Assembly: GCA_022710245.1 (NCBI GenBank)
Contig: JAKLHH010000462.1
Location: forward strand, 1 to 6,354
DNA: 6,354 bases
Reading direction: 5' to 3'
Source: Myxococcota bacterium
GTDB taxonomy: Bacteria > Myxococcota > Polyangia > GCA-2747355 > JAKLHH01
Every line of letters starts with the position of its first letter. The first letter of the stretch is position 1. The notes beneath the pieces were generated by a model. The model was not told the DNA's origin. It was given only the letters and a program-made list of their open reading frames with translations, and ran no database searches. Positions 1 to 6,221 of the stretch are shown in pieces. A program made the position numbers and the translations under genes.

Positions 1-1760
1 AGATCACACCGAGGATCCTCGAGCGCCTCGCGCGGTACTTCGACGAGCCCGTCCCGGTGCCGAAGCTCGACCTCTTCGCCATGCCGGACGTGGGGCTCCC
101 CACCGGAGGGATGGAGAACCCGGGGCTGATCACCCTCCAGGCGAAGCTCCTCCTGCGCGCCGCCGACGCGCCGCCGTCCCGGCTCGAGGAGACGAGCTAC
201 ATGGTGGCGCACGAGCTCTCGCACCTCTGGCTCGGCGATCTGATCACCTTCCACGGCTGGGACGACCTCTGGCTCAGCGAGGGGCTCGCCACCTGGATGG
301 GGCACCACCTGATGCCCATGCTCGCGCCCGGCTGGACCCCGTCGCCGCGACGCACGTACTTCGCTGCGACCGCGCTCCTGAAGACCGAGCTCACGCGCGG
401 CCGCACCCCCGTGCGAGGGCCGATCACGACCCCGCGCTCGATCGCAGCGCAGTTCTCCATCCCCACCTACGCGGGCGGGGCGGCCTTCCTCGCCACCCTC
501 GAGCCCTGGCTCGGCGCCGAGCGCCTGCGGAGACTGCTGGCGGGGCTCGTCCACCGACACCGCGACGGCGTGGTGACCACGGCCAGCTTCATCGCCGCGC
601 TGCGAACCGCGGCCGGCGAGCTCGGGGCCAGCGGCGTGGACGTGGCGGCGATGACACGCGGCTTCCTCGAGCGCCGACGCGCCCCCTGCGCGATCATCAC
701 GCCGGCCTGCGCCGAGGGTGGGCCGAGCACCGTCGGGGTCCGGCTCGACGCAAGCGGCGAGCGCGGCTTCCCGGTGCCCGTCTGCGTGACCTGGGCGGGC
801 GGCAAGAGCCCCGCCTGCGCCGTGACCGGGACGGACGGCACCGCGACGATCAGGCTCGGCGACGGCTGCCCCTCCTGGGTCCAGCCGAACCCCGGCGGCG
901 CCGCGCTCTACCGCTCGCGCCTCGCGCCCGGCTGGACCTCGCGCCTCCTCGTCAACGGCGCGCCCGACGACGCGGAGCGCGGGGGGCTCGCGCTCCTGCT
1001 GCAGGACGCGCCGATCAGCCTCGGCCTCGAGGACGAGCTGGACCTCCTCGGTCACCTCGCCGCGCGGGGGGACCTCCAGGCCTTCGCGCGACTCAGGAGC
1101 CTCGAGCGCGCGCTGGTGACCCCGGCCCGGCGCGCGAGCTTCGCTGCCCGGATGGCCGCCCGCGGCGGGACCGTGGGCTTCGTCCGCGGCAACCCGGACG
1201 TCCGCGACCCCGGGACGGTGGCCGCCTGGCTGGCGCAGATCGGAGTCGCCACGGCCCGCGCCGAGGCGCGTCAGCTCGTCGAGGACTACCTCCAGGCGCC
1301 GCCGCCGGGCGAGCCTCCGCAGACCATGGTGATGGTCGGCGCGGGTGCCGGCGGCGACGCGCGCCTCTTCGCCCGGCTCAGGGCGAGGGCGCAGGATCCC
1401 CGTCGGCCTCGCTGCTGGACCTGCTGGCACGCGCTCGGAAGCTTCCAGGATCGCGGCAGCCTGTCACGGGTCCGCGCGCTGATCCGGGATCGACGCCTCG
1501 GCGCCAACGAGGTCCACGCGCTCCTCGAGCGCGCCGCCGAGAACCCCGCGCTCCGCGATCACCTCTGGGAGCTGGTCGTGGCCGCGGGCGAGCGCCTGTC
1601 GCCGGGCAGCCGGGCGCACTTCGCGGGCGCGATCTGCGAGGAGCGGACGTGGCAGAAGGCGGCCGCGGTGCTCGGCGACGCGCCCGAGGCCCGGCGGGCG
1701 GTCGAGGCCTGCCTCGGACTGCGCAAGCGCAAGGACCCGGAGTGGCCTGCCTGGCGCTGA
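1..1760 (+). CDS. M1-family zinc aminopeptidase, 5'-truncated by the window edge
   Basis: This is a zinc-dependent aminopeptidase of the gluzincin M1 family, expected to remove N-terminal residues from peptides. The open frame enters from the left edge (first full codon at 3), so the true start and the N-terminal beta domain lie upstream. The GTG at 57 falls inside the conserved stretch before the catalytic motif and is not a start. Numbering from codon 57: GGMEN at 17-21 (the substrate N-terminus-binding motif, GAMEN in many members and GGMEN in LTA4H), HELSH at 52-56 and Glu75, which together form HExxH-18-E. Tyr138 in PTYAGG fits the transition-state Tyr. Beyond about residue 200 there is a small beta-like region (PVPVCVTW, then NPGGAALYRSRL), followed by an Ala/Leu/Arg-rich helical region to the end that resembles ERAP1_C, including ALGSF near 459-463. 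All catalytic residues are present, so it is probably active. Its location cannot be judged without the N-terminus. The exact M1 subfamily is uncertain. Confidence 0.93.
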   Translation, partial: ITPRILERLARYFDEPVPVPKLDLFAMPDVGLPTGGMENPGLITLQAKLLLRAADAPPSRLEETSYMVAHELSHLWLGDLITFHGWDDLWLSEGLATWMGHHLMPMLAPGWTPSPRRTYFAATALLKTELTRGRTPVRGPITTPRSIAAQFSIPTYAGGAAFLATLEPWLGAERLRRLLAGLVHRHRDGVVTTASFIAALRTAAGELGASGVDVAAMTRGFLERRRAPCAIITPACAEGGPSTVGVRLDASGERGFPVPVCVTWAGGKSPACAVTGTDGTATIRLGDGCPSWVQPNPGGAALYRSRLAPGWTSRLLVNGAPDDAERGGLALLLQDAPISLGLEDELDLLGHLAARGDLQAFARLRSLERALVTPARRASFAARMAARGGTVGFVRGNPDVRDPGTVAAWLAQIGVATARAEARQLVEDYLQAPPPGEPPQTMVMVGAGAGGDARLFARLRARAQDPRRPRCWTCWHALGSFQDRGSLSRVRALIRDRRLGANEVHALLERAAENPALRDHLWELVVAAGERLSPGSRAHFAGAICEERTWQKAAAVLGDAPEARRAVEACLGLRKRKDPEWPAWR

Positions 1761-1837
1761 GCGCGCCGTTCTCGGCTGCCGGCGTGTTGACCTCTTGAGC
1801 GCCCCCCCACCCGGCCCCACCCGGCCGGCGTGGCCGC

Positions 1838-1873
1838 TGGACCGCGAGGGAGAAGGCAGACTACACTGCTCGC
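1838..1873 (+). promoter_or_regulatory. Predicted leaderless promoter of the Nudix-amrA operon
   Basis: A TACACT hexamer at 1862-1867 fits a sigma-70-type -10 box and ends 6 nt before the ATG at 1874, so transcription would start on or next to the A of the start codon. A weak -35 candidate, TGGACC (1838-1843), lies 18 nt upstream of it. The purine run AGAAGG (1851-1856) ends 17 nt before the ATG, too far for a normal Shine-Dalgarno sequence and upstream of the -10 box. Prediction from sequence only. Confidence 0.55.
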
Positions 1874-2299
1874 ATGCCCGAGTACCGGAACCCGGTCCCC
1901 ACGGTCGACGTGATCATCGAGGTCGAGGGCGGCGTGGTGCTGATCGAGCGCCGCAACCCGCCTCACGGCTGGGCGCTCCCGGGCGGCTTCGTCGACGAAG
2001 GCGAGCCGGTCTGGGCCGCCGCGATCCGCGAGGCGCGCGAGGAGACCTCGCTCGAGGTGATCCTCAGGGAGCAGTTCTTCTGCTACTCGGACCCGGCGCG
2101 GGATCCGCGCCAGCACACCATCTCGGTCGTCTACCTCGCCACCGCGCGCGGGACCCCGCGGGCGGCTGACGACGCGCGGCGGCTCGGCGTCTTCGCCGAG
2201 GGCGCCCTGCCCGCTCCGCTCGTCTTCGATCACGCGCAGATCCTCGAGGACTACTTCCGCTACCGCGACCATGGCGTGCGCCCGCCGGCGCGGCGCTGA
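1874..2299 (+). CDS. Nudix hydrolase, ADP-ribose pyrophosphatase-like
   Basis: This 141-residue cytoplasmic Nudix hydrolase is expected to cleave a nucleoside diphosphate linked to another moiety, with Mg2+ or Mn2+. The Nudix box spans residues 38-60 and fits GX5EX7REUXEEXGU: Gly38, Glu44, then REAREETSL at 52-60. The catalytic glutamates (53, 56, 57) are intact; the usual Gly near the end is Ser59, a tolerated substitution. The flanks ([14 protein letters not shown] at 31-44, [11 protein letters not shown] at 72-82 and [12 protein letters not shown] at 116-127) resemble the COG1051 ADP-ribose pyrophosphatase-like group, so ADP-ribose or a related nucleotide sugar is the best substrate guess, though Nudix specificity is hard to predict. 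The ATG at 1874 is preferred because a -10-like box sits 6 nt upstream and the protein begins as family members do. It stops 10 nt before the AMMECR1 gene, so the two are probably co-transcribed. Confidence 0.93.
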   Translation: MPEYRNPVPTVDVIIEVEGGVVLIERRNPPHGWALPGGFVDEGEPVWAAAIREAREETSLEVILREQFFCYSDPARDPRQHTISVVYLATARGTPRAADDARRLGVFAEGALPAPLVFDHAQILEDYFRYRDHGVRPPARR

Positions 2300-2305
2300 G
2301 GGAGG
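2300..2305 (+). promoter_or_regulatory. Shine-Dalgarno sequence of the AMMECR1 gene
   Basis: GGGAGG begins one base after the Nudix stop codon (2297-2299) and sits 4 nt before the ATG at 2310. It decides the start: an upstream in-frame ATG at 2271 lies inside the Nudix gene, lacks such a site, and would add 13 residues that family members do not have. Confidence 0.75.
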
Positions 2306-2309
2306 CCCC

Positions 2310-2936
2310 ATGCCCGTCTCCGTCGACCACCTGAGCCCGGCCGAGCGAGAGGAGCTGCTCCGGGCCGCGCGCCGCACCCTGGAGGAGTACCTCGTCAACC
2401 AGCGCACCCCGTCCATCGAAGCGAAGGCGCCGAGGCTGCTCGAGCCCCGGGGCGCCTTCGTCACCCTGCACCGGGGCCGCCAGCTCAGAGGCTGCATCGG
2501 GACCTTCGAGGCCACCAACCCGCTCCTCGACACGGTCCAGCGGATGGCGATCGCGGCGGCCACGACGGATCCGCGCTTCCCGGCGGTGACCGCGGATGAG
2601 CTCTCCGACCTCTGGCTCGAGATCTCCGCGCTGACCCCGCTTCGTCGCGCGACCGCCGACGAGATCGAGGTGGGCGTGCACGGGATCTACGTCACCCGCG
2701 GCTACTTCCGCGGCGTGCTCCTGCCTCAGGTCGCGACCGAGCACGGGTGGGATCGCCAGACCTTCCTCGAGCACACCTGCATGAAGGCCGGCCTGCCGCC
2801 GAGCGCGTGGAGGGAGCCCGACCTGCGCATCGAGATCTTCAGCGCCGACGTCTTCGGGGAGCGGGACGGGGCGACCAGCGAGGGCGATGGGGAGGATGAC
2901 CTGCCGGACGAGGACGAGGGCGACAGCGAGGGTTGA
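2310..2936 (+). CDS. amrA: AMMECR1-domain protein, AmmeMemoRadiSam system protein A type
   Basis: This 208-residue protein carries the AMMECR1 domain along most of its length. The family signature LRGCIG is at 59-64, preceded by GAFVTLHRG (48-56). Other family-typical stretches are TTDPRFPAVTADEL (85-98), LEISALTP (103-110), GVLLPQVATEHGWD (135-148) and FLEHTCMKAGLPPSAW (152-167). These match the protein A component of the AmmeMemoRadiSam set, in which AMMECR1, MEMO and radical SAM proteins co-occur in prokaryotes; the biochemical role is unsettled, and the conserved Cys62 is a candidate functional residue. No MEMO or radical SAM gene is in the window; the partner here is the upstream Nudix gene, 10 nt away. 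The last 25 residues (184-208) form an acidic, disordered-looking tail not expected from the family core. The start is set by the GGGAGG site. Confidence 0.92.
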   Translation: MPVSVDHLSPAEREELLRAARRTLEEYLVNQRTPSIEAKAPRLLEPRGAFVTLHRGRQLRGCIGTFEATNPLLDTVQRMAIAAATTDPRFPAVTADELSDLWLEISALTPLRRATADEIEVGVHGIYVTRGYFRGVLLPQVATEHGWDRQTFLEHTCMKAGLPPSAWREPDLRIEIFSADVFGERDGATSEGDGEDDLPDEDEGDSEG

Positions 2937-2937
2937 G

Positions 2938-3020
2938 CGCGATCGCCGAGCGGTGCTGAGCACCGGCTGCGAGAGACCGCGTGGATCAGCGCCGCTGCGA
3001 GAGGCCGCGATCGCCGAGCG
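2938..3020. repeat. Short direct repeats across the convergent gene junction
   Basis: CGCGATCGCCGAGCG occurs at 2938-2952 and again at 3006-3020. Between these copies, GCTGCGAGAGRCCGCG occurs at 2966-2981 and 2994-3009, differing at one of 16 bases. The right-hand copies encode the C-terminal residues of the TPR lipoprotein, while the left-hand copies lie beyond its stop. The pattern suggests a local duplication of the 3' end of that gene, possibly extending the intergenic DNA. No function is evident. Confidence 0.5.
2951..2965. terminator. Possible bidirectional hairpin between convergent genes
   Basis: CGGTGC-TGA-GCACCG is a perfect 6-bp stem with a 3-nt loop, lying in the 49-nt gap between the stop of the AMMECR1 gene and the stop of the convergent TPR lipoprotein gene. 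Its placement suits a shared terminator. No T-run follows on either strand, so it is not a canonical intrinsic terminator, and Rho may act here instead. Confidence 0.3.
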
Positions 3021-4128
3021 CCGCCTCGATCAGCGCGCGCAGCCGCTCGGCCGGCAGCCCCCAGCCCCTCGCCAGCACCAGCTCCCGCGCCTCCCGCACG
3101 CCCCCCTTCTCGCCGCAGGCGACGAGGAGACTGAGCGCCTCCAGCTGCTGCCCGAGGCTGGTCGCGAAGGGGAGCGAGTCCGCGGCGTGGCCCGCTGCCT
3201 CGCGACGGCGCCCGCCCGAGAGGAGCAGGCGCGCCACCCCGAGGAGCGCGGCTCCCCGGTCGGACGCGAGGAAGAGGTGATCGGTGAAGCGCAGGCGCGC
3301 CTCGGCGTCACGCCCCAGGCCGAGGAGGACGCGGCCCGCCTGCAGCGGCCAGCGCGGATCGCCTGGCGCCTCTGCCTCGAGGGCGGCCCAGATCGAGAGC
3401 GCCTCCTCGCGGCAGCCCGCGTCCTCCAGCCGCAGCGCCAGCCCTGGCCCCGCGCAACCGACCAGCAGGTGACGCCGCGCGTTCTCCAGGGCGAGCTTGG
3501 CTGCGCCGCGTAGCGTGCAGCGACCCGCGCCGGGGATCCCGCGGCCGCTCAGCCCCGGGGGAGGTCCGGGGCACGCGGAGGGCGCCGCCCCGGCCGGCTG
3601 CGAGGTGTGCGTCGCGGCCTCGAGGAGCGGGGCAGCGCGCCGCGCCAGCTGCGGGTCGAGGGCAGCCGCGCGCTCCAGATCGCGTCGAGCCTCATCGCGC
3701 TCGAGGAGCCCCACCGCAGGGTCCACGCGGAGCCGCGCGCGCTGGAGGAGCAGCCCCGCCAGAGCCGTCCGCACGGCGGGCTGACGCGCCTTCAGCTCGA
3801 GCGAGCGCCCGAGGTGCTCGACCGCGGCCCCGGCGGCGCCCAGCTCCGCCTCCACGTAGCCGAGGACGCGGTGGGTGTCGGCCGAGCGCTCGTCGTGCAG
3901 CAGGGCGAGCCGCAGCTCGTCGCGCGCGGCCTGCGGGCGCCGCTCCGCGCGGAGCGCAGCGGCACGCAGGCGGCACGCCGCGGCGCTCACCGGGCGCACT
4001 CGCCGCAGGACCTCGGCCGTCTTGCCGGCGCGGAGCAGCCGCTCGCCCTCGGCGAGGCAGCCGCACGCCAGCGCCGCCAGCAGGGCCAGCGCTGCTGCTG
4101 CCGCCATCCTCTTCACGCGCTGCCTCAT
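2986..4128 (-). CDS. TPR-repeat lipoprotein
   Basis: This is a 380-residue predicted lipoprotein made mostly of helical TPR-like repeats, likely a scaffold for protein-protein contacts in the periplasm or at a membrane. The N-terminus has a basic n-region (RQRVKR), a hydrophobic Ala/Leu stretch (8-21) and cysteines at 22 and 24 in LACGC, so signal peptidase II processing is plausible although the lipobox is imperfect. TPR-like helix pairs are recognisable near 47-80, 83-116, 142-171, 227-257 and 260-300, with the typical Gly/Ala/Leu spacing (for example THRVLGYVEAELGAAGAAVEHL at 85-106). A Pro/Gly/Ser linker (about 172-205) with Cys186 and Cys204 separates two helical halves. The ATG at 4128 is chosen because GGAG lies 5 nt upstream; a GTG at 4146 is in frame but precedes that site. 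It lies 60 nt downstream of the propeller lipoprotein gene on the same strand and is probably its operon partner. I recognise no specific named family. Confidence 0.85.
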   Translation of the reverse strand: MRQRVKRMAAAAALALLAALACGCLAEGERLLRAGKTAEVLRRVRPVSAAACRLRAAALRAERRPQAARDELRLALLHDERSADTHRVLGYVEAELGAAGAAVEHLGRSLELKARQPAVRTALAGLLLQRARLRVDPAVGLLERDEARRDLERAAALDPQLARRAAPLLEAATHTSQPAGAAPSACPGPPPGLSGRGIPGAGRCTLRGAAKLALENARRHLLVGCAGPGLALRLEDAGCREEALSIWAALEAEAPGDPRWPLQAGRVLLGLGRDAEARLRFTDHLFLASDRGAALLGVARLLLSGGRRREAAGHAADSLPFATSLGQQLEALSLLVACGEKGGVREARELVLARGWGLPAERLRALIEAALGDRGLSQRR

Positions 4129-4129
4129 G

Positions 4130-4137
4130 CTCTCTCC
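4130..4137 (-). promoter_or_regulatory. Shine-Dalgarno sequence of the TPR lipoprotein gene
   Basis: Read on the minus strand, GGAGAGAG ends one base before the ATG at 4128, and its GGAG core (4137-4134) is 5 nt away. It supports the ATG at 4128 over the in-frame GTG at 4146. The purine-rich site fits translation from an operon mRNA that begins upstream. Confidence 0.65.
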
Positions 4138-4170
4138 GCCTACCACGTCCGCGGCCCGGCCGAAAGCCCG

Positions 4171-4194
4171 CGCCGATCAGGACGCCGATCAGTA
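4171..4194. repeat. Tandem 12-bp repeat over the propeller gene stop codon
   Basis: CGCCGATCAGGA (4171-4182) is followed directly by CGCCGATCAGTA (4183-4194), identical at 11 of 12 bases. On the minus strand each unit contains TGA in the same frame, so the stop codon of the propeller lipoprotein gene (4191-4189) is followed 12 nt later by a second in-frame stop (4179-4177). It looks like a replication-slippage duplication of the gene end. Confidence 0.6.
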
Positions 4195-6168
4195 CGCCGC
4201 GAAGACCTGCACCTCACCGCCCGTTCCGTCGAGGGTCACCGGCGTGCCGCCGGCGATGGCGACCGCCTTCAGGGTGGTGCTCGTCGGCGAGCCCCCCGAG
4301 GCGTAGATCACCGTGGCGAGGTCGGGGGTGATCCGCAGCGAGGGCCCGATGTAGGCCGGCGCCGGGGTCACCTTCCGCGCGCCCCCCGAGGCAGACTTCA
4401 GCGTCCAGAGGTCGCGCAGGAAGTAGCTGCCGCCGGCCGACCACACCAGGCGCGAGCAGTCGTCGCTCAGCGTGAGGTCGTAGAGGTACCAGTACCCCGT
4501 CGCTGGCCCGCTCACCGAGGTCAGCTTGGTCGCTGGCTTGCCGAGCTCCTGGTCGAAGGACCAGAGCTCGTTCGCGTAGAGCTTCGGGTTGGGCTTGGCC
4601 GAGAAGTACACCGTCCCGCTCGAGGCGCAGGCGGCGAGCGCGCCGGCCGCCGTCCCCACCTGGGCACCGGTCGTGATCTTGCTGACCGTGAAGCTGGTGA
4701 GGCTCACGCCCATCACGTTGGCGGTCTCGGTGATGAACTCCCAGCCGATCCAGTAGAGCCACTTGCCGGACGGCGAGAGCCACCCTCCCTGCGGCGAGAA
4801 CGCGCCGAGCCCGCTGAACGGCGGCTTGCCGCCGCTCGTCAGGTTGGTCGCCTGCTGGGTGGAGTGCTGCCAGCGGAAGGCATCGAGCTGCGAGGACGAC
4901 GCGCCCGCCATGAAGACGAGGTCGTCGTCGTCGGCGAAGACCAGGTTGGCGAGCGTCCCGGCCTCGGCCTTGAAGCGCGTGTCGTCGGTGACCAGCGTGG
5001 TCCCGGAGCCATCGCCCCTGGCGACGAAGAGCTCCTCGCCGCCCGCGAGCTGTGCCACGTACGCCACCAGGACGCCGCCCGGCGAGATCGCGAGCGAGCC
5101 GCCGAGCTGGCCGAGGACGGCCCCACGCTCGCGGAGCAGGGCCGGTGAGCCGGTCGCGTTGGCAGCGGCGCCGCTGGACGCCTGGACCACGTAGACATCG
5201 CGCTGGGCCACGCTCGCCCCCGCCGCCACCGCGAGCCGGTCCCGCCCCGAGCTCACGGCGATGCCGTCGCCGATGGAGACAGGCGTCGCACCGCCGCTCG
5301 GCGGCAGGGTGACCGCGGTCAGGTCCGCGGTCCCGTCGAGCGGCGCGCGGAGCAGGAGGTCGCCGGCGGAGCTGGCGCCGACCACGTAGATCCAGTCCCC
5401 CGCGATCGTCAGGGAGGCGTCTCGCAGCGAGAGCAGCCCGAGGCCCGCGCTCGCGACCTCCTTCCAGGGAGCGCCGCCGCCGAAGGTGCCACCGTCGGTG
5501 CGGAAGAGGAAGAGCCCGGCCGGGTTGACGATCGCCGCGCCGCGCTTGCCGCTCGGCTCGAGGGCCACGTGATCGGCCAGGGTGTCCGCGTAGACCCCCG
5601 GCACCTCACGCAAGACCGCGAGCGAGCCGTCCGGCTTGATCTGCAGGAGGCCCGAGGTGCCCTGGAGCTTGCGATGGAAGTAGTAGAGGTGGCCGAGCCC
5701 GCCCGGCAGCCGGATGCCCTGATAGTCGGCCGGCTGGTTCTTCGCCTCCTGCGGCCGGTCGGCGTTCACCGGCACCAGCTCCTGCAGGCCAGCGAGGTGG
5801 AGCGCGTCGAGGTCGACGAGCCCCGTCCAGCCGGTGACCTGGGTCACCTTGCCCGGGCTGGTCGTCGCCACCGTGCGGAGCCCGAAGGAGCTCGAGCTCG
5901 CGGCGACGGTGTAGAGGGCCGTGGCCGGGGTTGGCTTCGCGTCGCCCACCCCGCCGTCGTCGGGGCGCACGTCCGAGCCCGACCGATCCGGGCCGCGGTC
6001 CGAGGCCGCTGCCTCGGGCCCCGCGTCCCGCGCGCTGTCCCGCCGGGCCTCGACGGCGCGGTCGCGCGGATGATCGACGGCGGCGTCCGTCCAGCTGGAG
6101 CTCGCCGAGCACGCCGCGGTTGAGAGGATGAGGACGAGGAGCGGGGGACGCATCGGCTGGGTGATCAC
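4189..6168 (-). CDS. Lipoprotein with TolB/PD40-like beta-propeller
   Basis: This predicted secreted lipoprotein has 659 residues from the GTG at 6168 or 654 from the ATG at 6153; numbering here is from the ATG. The signal peptide is MRPPLLVLILSTAAC, with Cys15 as the likely lipid-anchored residue (Thr at -3 is unusual). Residues 23-65 form an acidic linker with Asp or Glu nearly every fourth position. The rest (about 78-654) is beta-rich with repeated PD40/WD40-like blade strands: VALEPSGKRGAAIV (196-209), LAISPGGVLVAY (354-365), LSPSGKWLYW (459-468), LTLSDDCSRLVW (560-571) and LRITPDLATVIYA (606-618). This suggests a six- to eight-bladed propeller used for binding; no catalytic motif is visible. 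The GTG start is preferred because a good promoter ends 7 nt before it and no Shine-Dalgarno sequence precedes the ATG. The gene is first in a likely operon with the TPR lipoprotein gene. Its ligand is unknown. Confidence 0.86.
   Translation of the reverse strand: MITQPMRPPLLVLILSTAACSASSSWTDAAVDHPRDRAVEARRDSARDAGPEAAASDRGPDRSGSDVRPDDGGVGDAKPTPATALYTVAASSSSFGLRTVATTSPGKVTQVTGWTGLVDLDALHLAGLQELVPVNADRPQEAKNQPADYQGIRLPGGLGHLYYFHRKLQGTSGLLQIKPDGSLAVLREVPGVYADTLADHVALEPSGKRGAAIVNPAGLFLFRTDGGTFGGGAPWKEVASAGLGLLSLRDASLTIAGDWIYVVGASSAGDLLLRAPLDGTADLTAVTLPPSGGATPVSIGDGIAVSSGRDRLAVAAGASVAQRDVYVVQASSGAAANATGSPALLRERGAVLGQLGGSLAISPGGVLVAYVAQLAGGEELFVARGDGSGTTLVTDDTRFKAEAGTLANLVFADDDDLVFMAGASSSQLDAFRWQHSTQQATNLTSGGKPPFSGLGAFSPQGGWLSPSGKWLYWIGWEFITETANVMGVSLTSFTVSKITTGAQVGTAAGALAACASSGTVYFSAKPNPKLYANELWSFDQELGKPATKLTSVSGPATGYWYLYDLTLSDDCSRLVWSAGGSYFLRDLWTLKSASGGARKVTPAPAYIGPSLRITPDLATVIYASGGSPTSTTLKAVAIAGGTPVTLDGTGGEVQVFAAY
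5959..6087 (-). repeat. Tetrad acidic repeat coding for the lipoprotein linker
   Basis: Within the propeller lipoprotein (ATG numbering), acidic residues occur at 23, 27, 31, 35, 39, 43 and 47, then at 52 and 56, then at 61 and 65. The period is four residues (12 bp), with one-residue slips at two Ser positions (51 and 60). The spacer residues are mostly Ala, Arg, Pro, Gly and Val. The codons vary, so this is a protein-level repeat rather than a recent DNA duplication. It probably spaces the propeller away from the membrane anchor. Confidence 0.7.
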
Positions 6169-6204
6169 GGGAGCGAGGGTACAGCCTGGCCGCCACCCGC
6201 TCAA
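6169..6204 (-). promoter_or_regulatory. Predicted promoter of the lipoprotein operon
   Basis: On the minus strand, TTGAGC (6204-6199), a 17-nt spacer and TACCCT (6181-6176) form a sigma-70-like promoter with optimal spacing. The -10 box ends 7 nt before a GTG at 6168 that is in frame with the lipoprotein. Transcription starting at the usual distance would begin at or within a base of that GTG, giving a leaderless mRNA. Confidence 0.55.
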
Positions 6205-6221
6205 GGGCTGGCCGGCTCGGG

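Noticed and set aside
1787..1800. TTGACC and TTGAGC as possible -35 boxes after the M1 gene
   Set aside because: No A/T-containing -10 hexamer lies 16-19 nt downstream of either; the sequence there is almost all G and C.
1807..1826. Tandem CCACCCGGCC repeat in the gap before the Nudix gene, also found once at 6288-6297
   Set aside because: Ten-base G/C words recur by chance in such DNA, and the copy at 6288 is explained by Pro/Gly codons. No stable, terminator-like hairpin with a T-run is formed.
1559..2563. 334-codon minus-strand open frame opposite the M1, Nudix and AMMECR1 genes
   Set aside because: It crosses three well-supported plus-strand genes and has low-complexity Arg/Ala/Ser composition without motifs.
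2064..2963. 299-codon minus-strand open frame opposite the Nudix-AMMECR1 operon
   Set aside because: It is the mirror of conserved coding sequence; no domain or start signal is seen.
2887..3513. 208-codon plus-strand open frame overlapping the end of the AMMECR1 gene and running antisense to the TPR lipoprotein gene
   Set aside because: Arg/Ala/Glu/Gln-rich shadow of the TPR gene with no family resemblance.
4921..4934. GTCGTCGTCGTCGG microsatellite-like run
   Set aside because: It encodes four Asp residues in the propeller protein in frame; too short to suggest phase variation.
3607..5148. 513-codon plus-strand open frame antisense to the two minus-strand lipoprotein genes
   Set aside because: It is rich in Arg, Gly, Ala and Glu with no recognisable domain, spans two opposing genes and their gap, and the opposite strand has clear signal peptides and domain patterns. 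Long antisense frames are expected at this GC content.
5569..6123. 184-codon plus-strand open frame antisense to the propeller lipoprotein N-terminus
   Set aside because: It lies opposite the clear lipoprotein signal peptide and linker and has the composition of a GC shadow.
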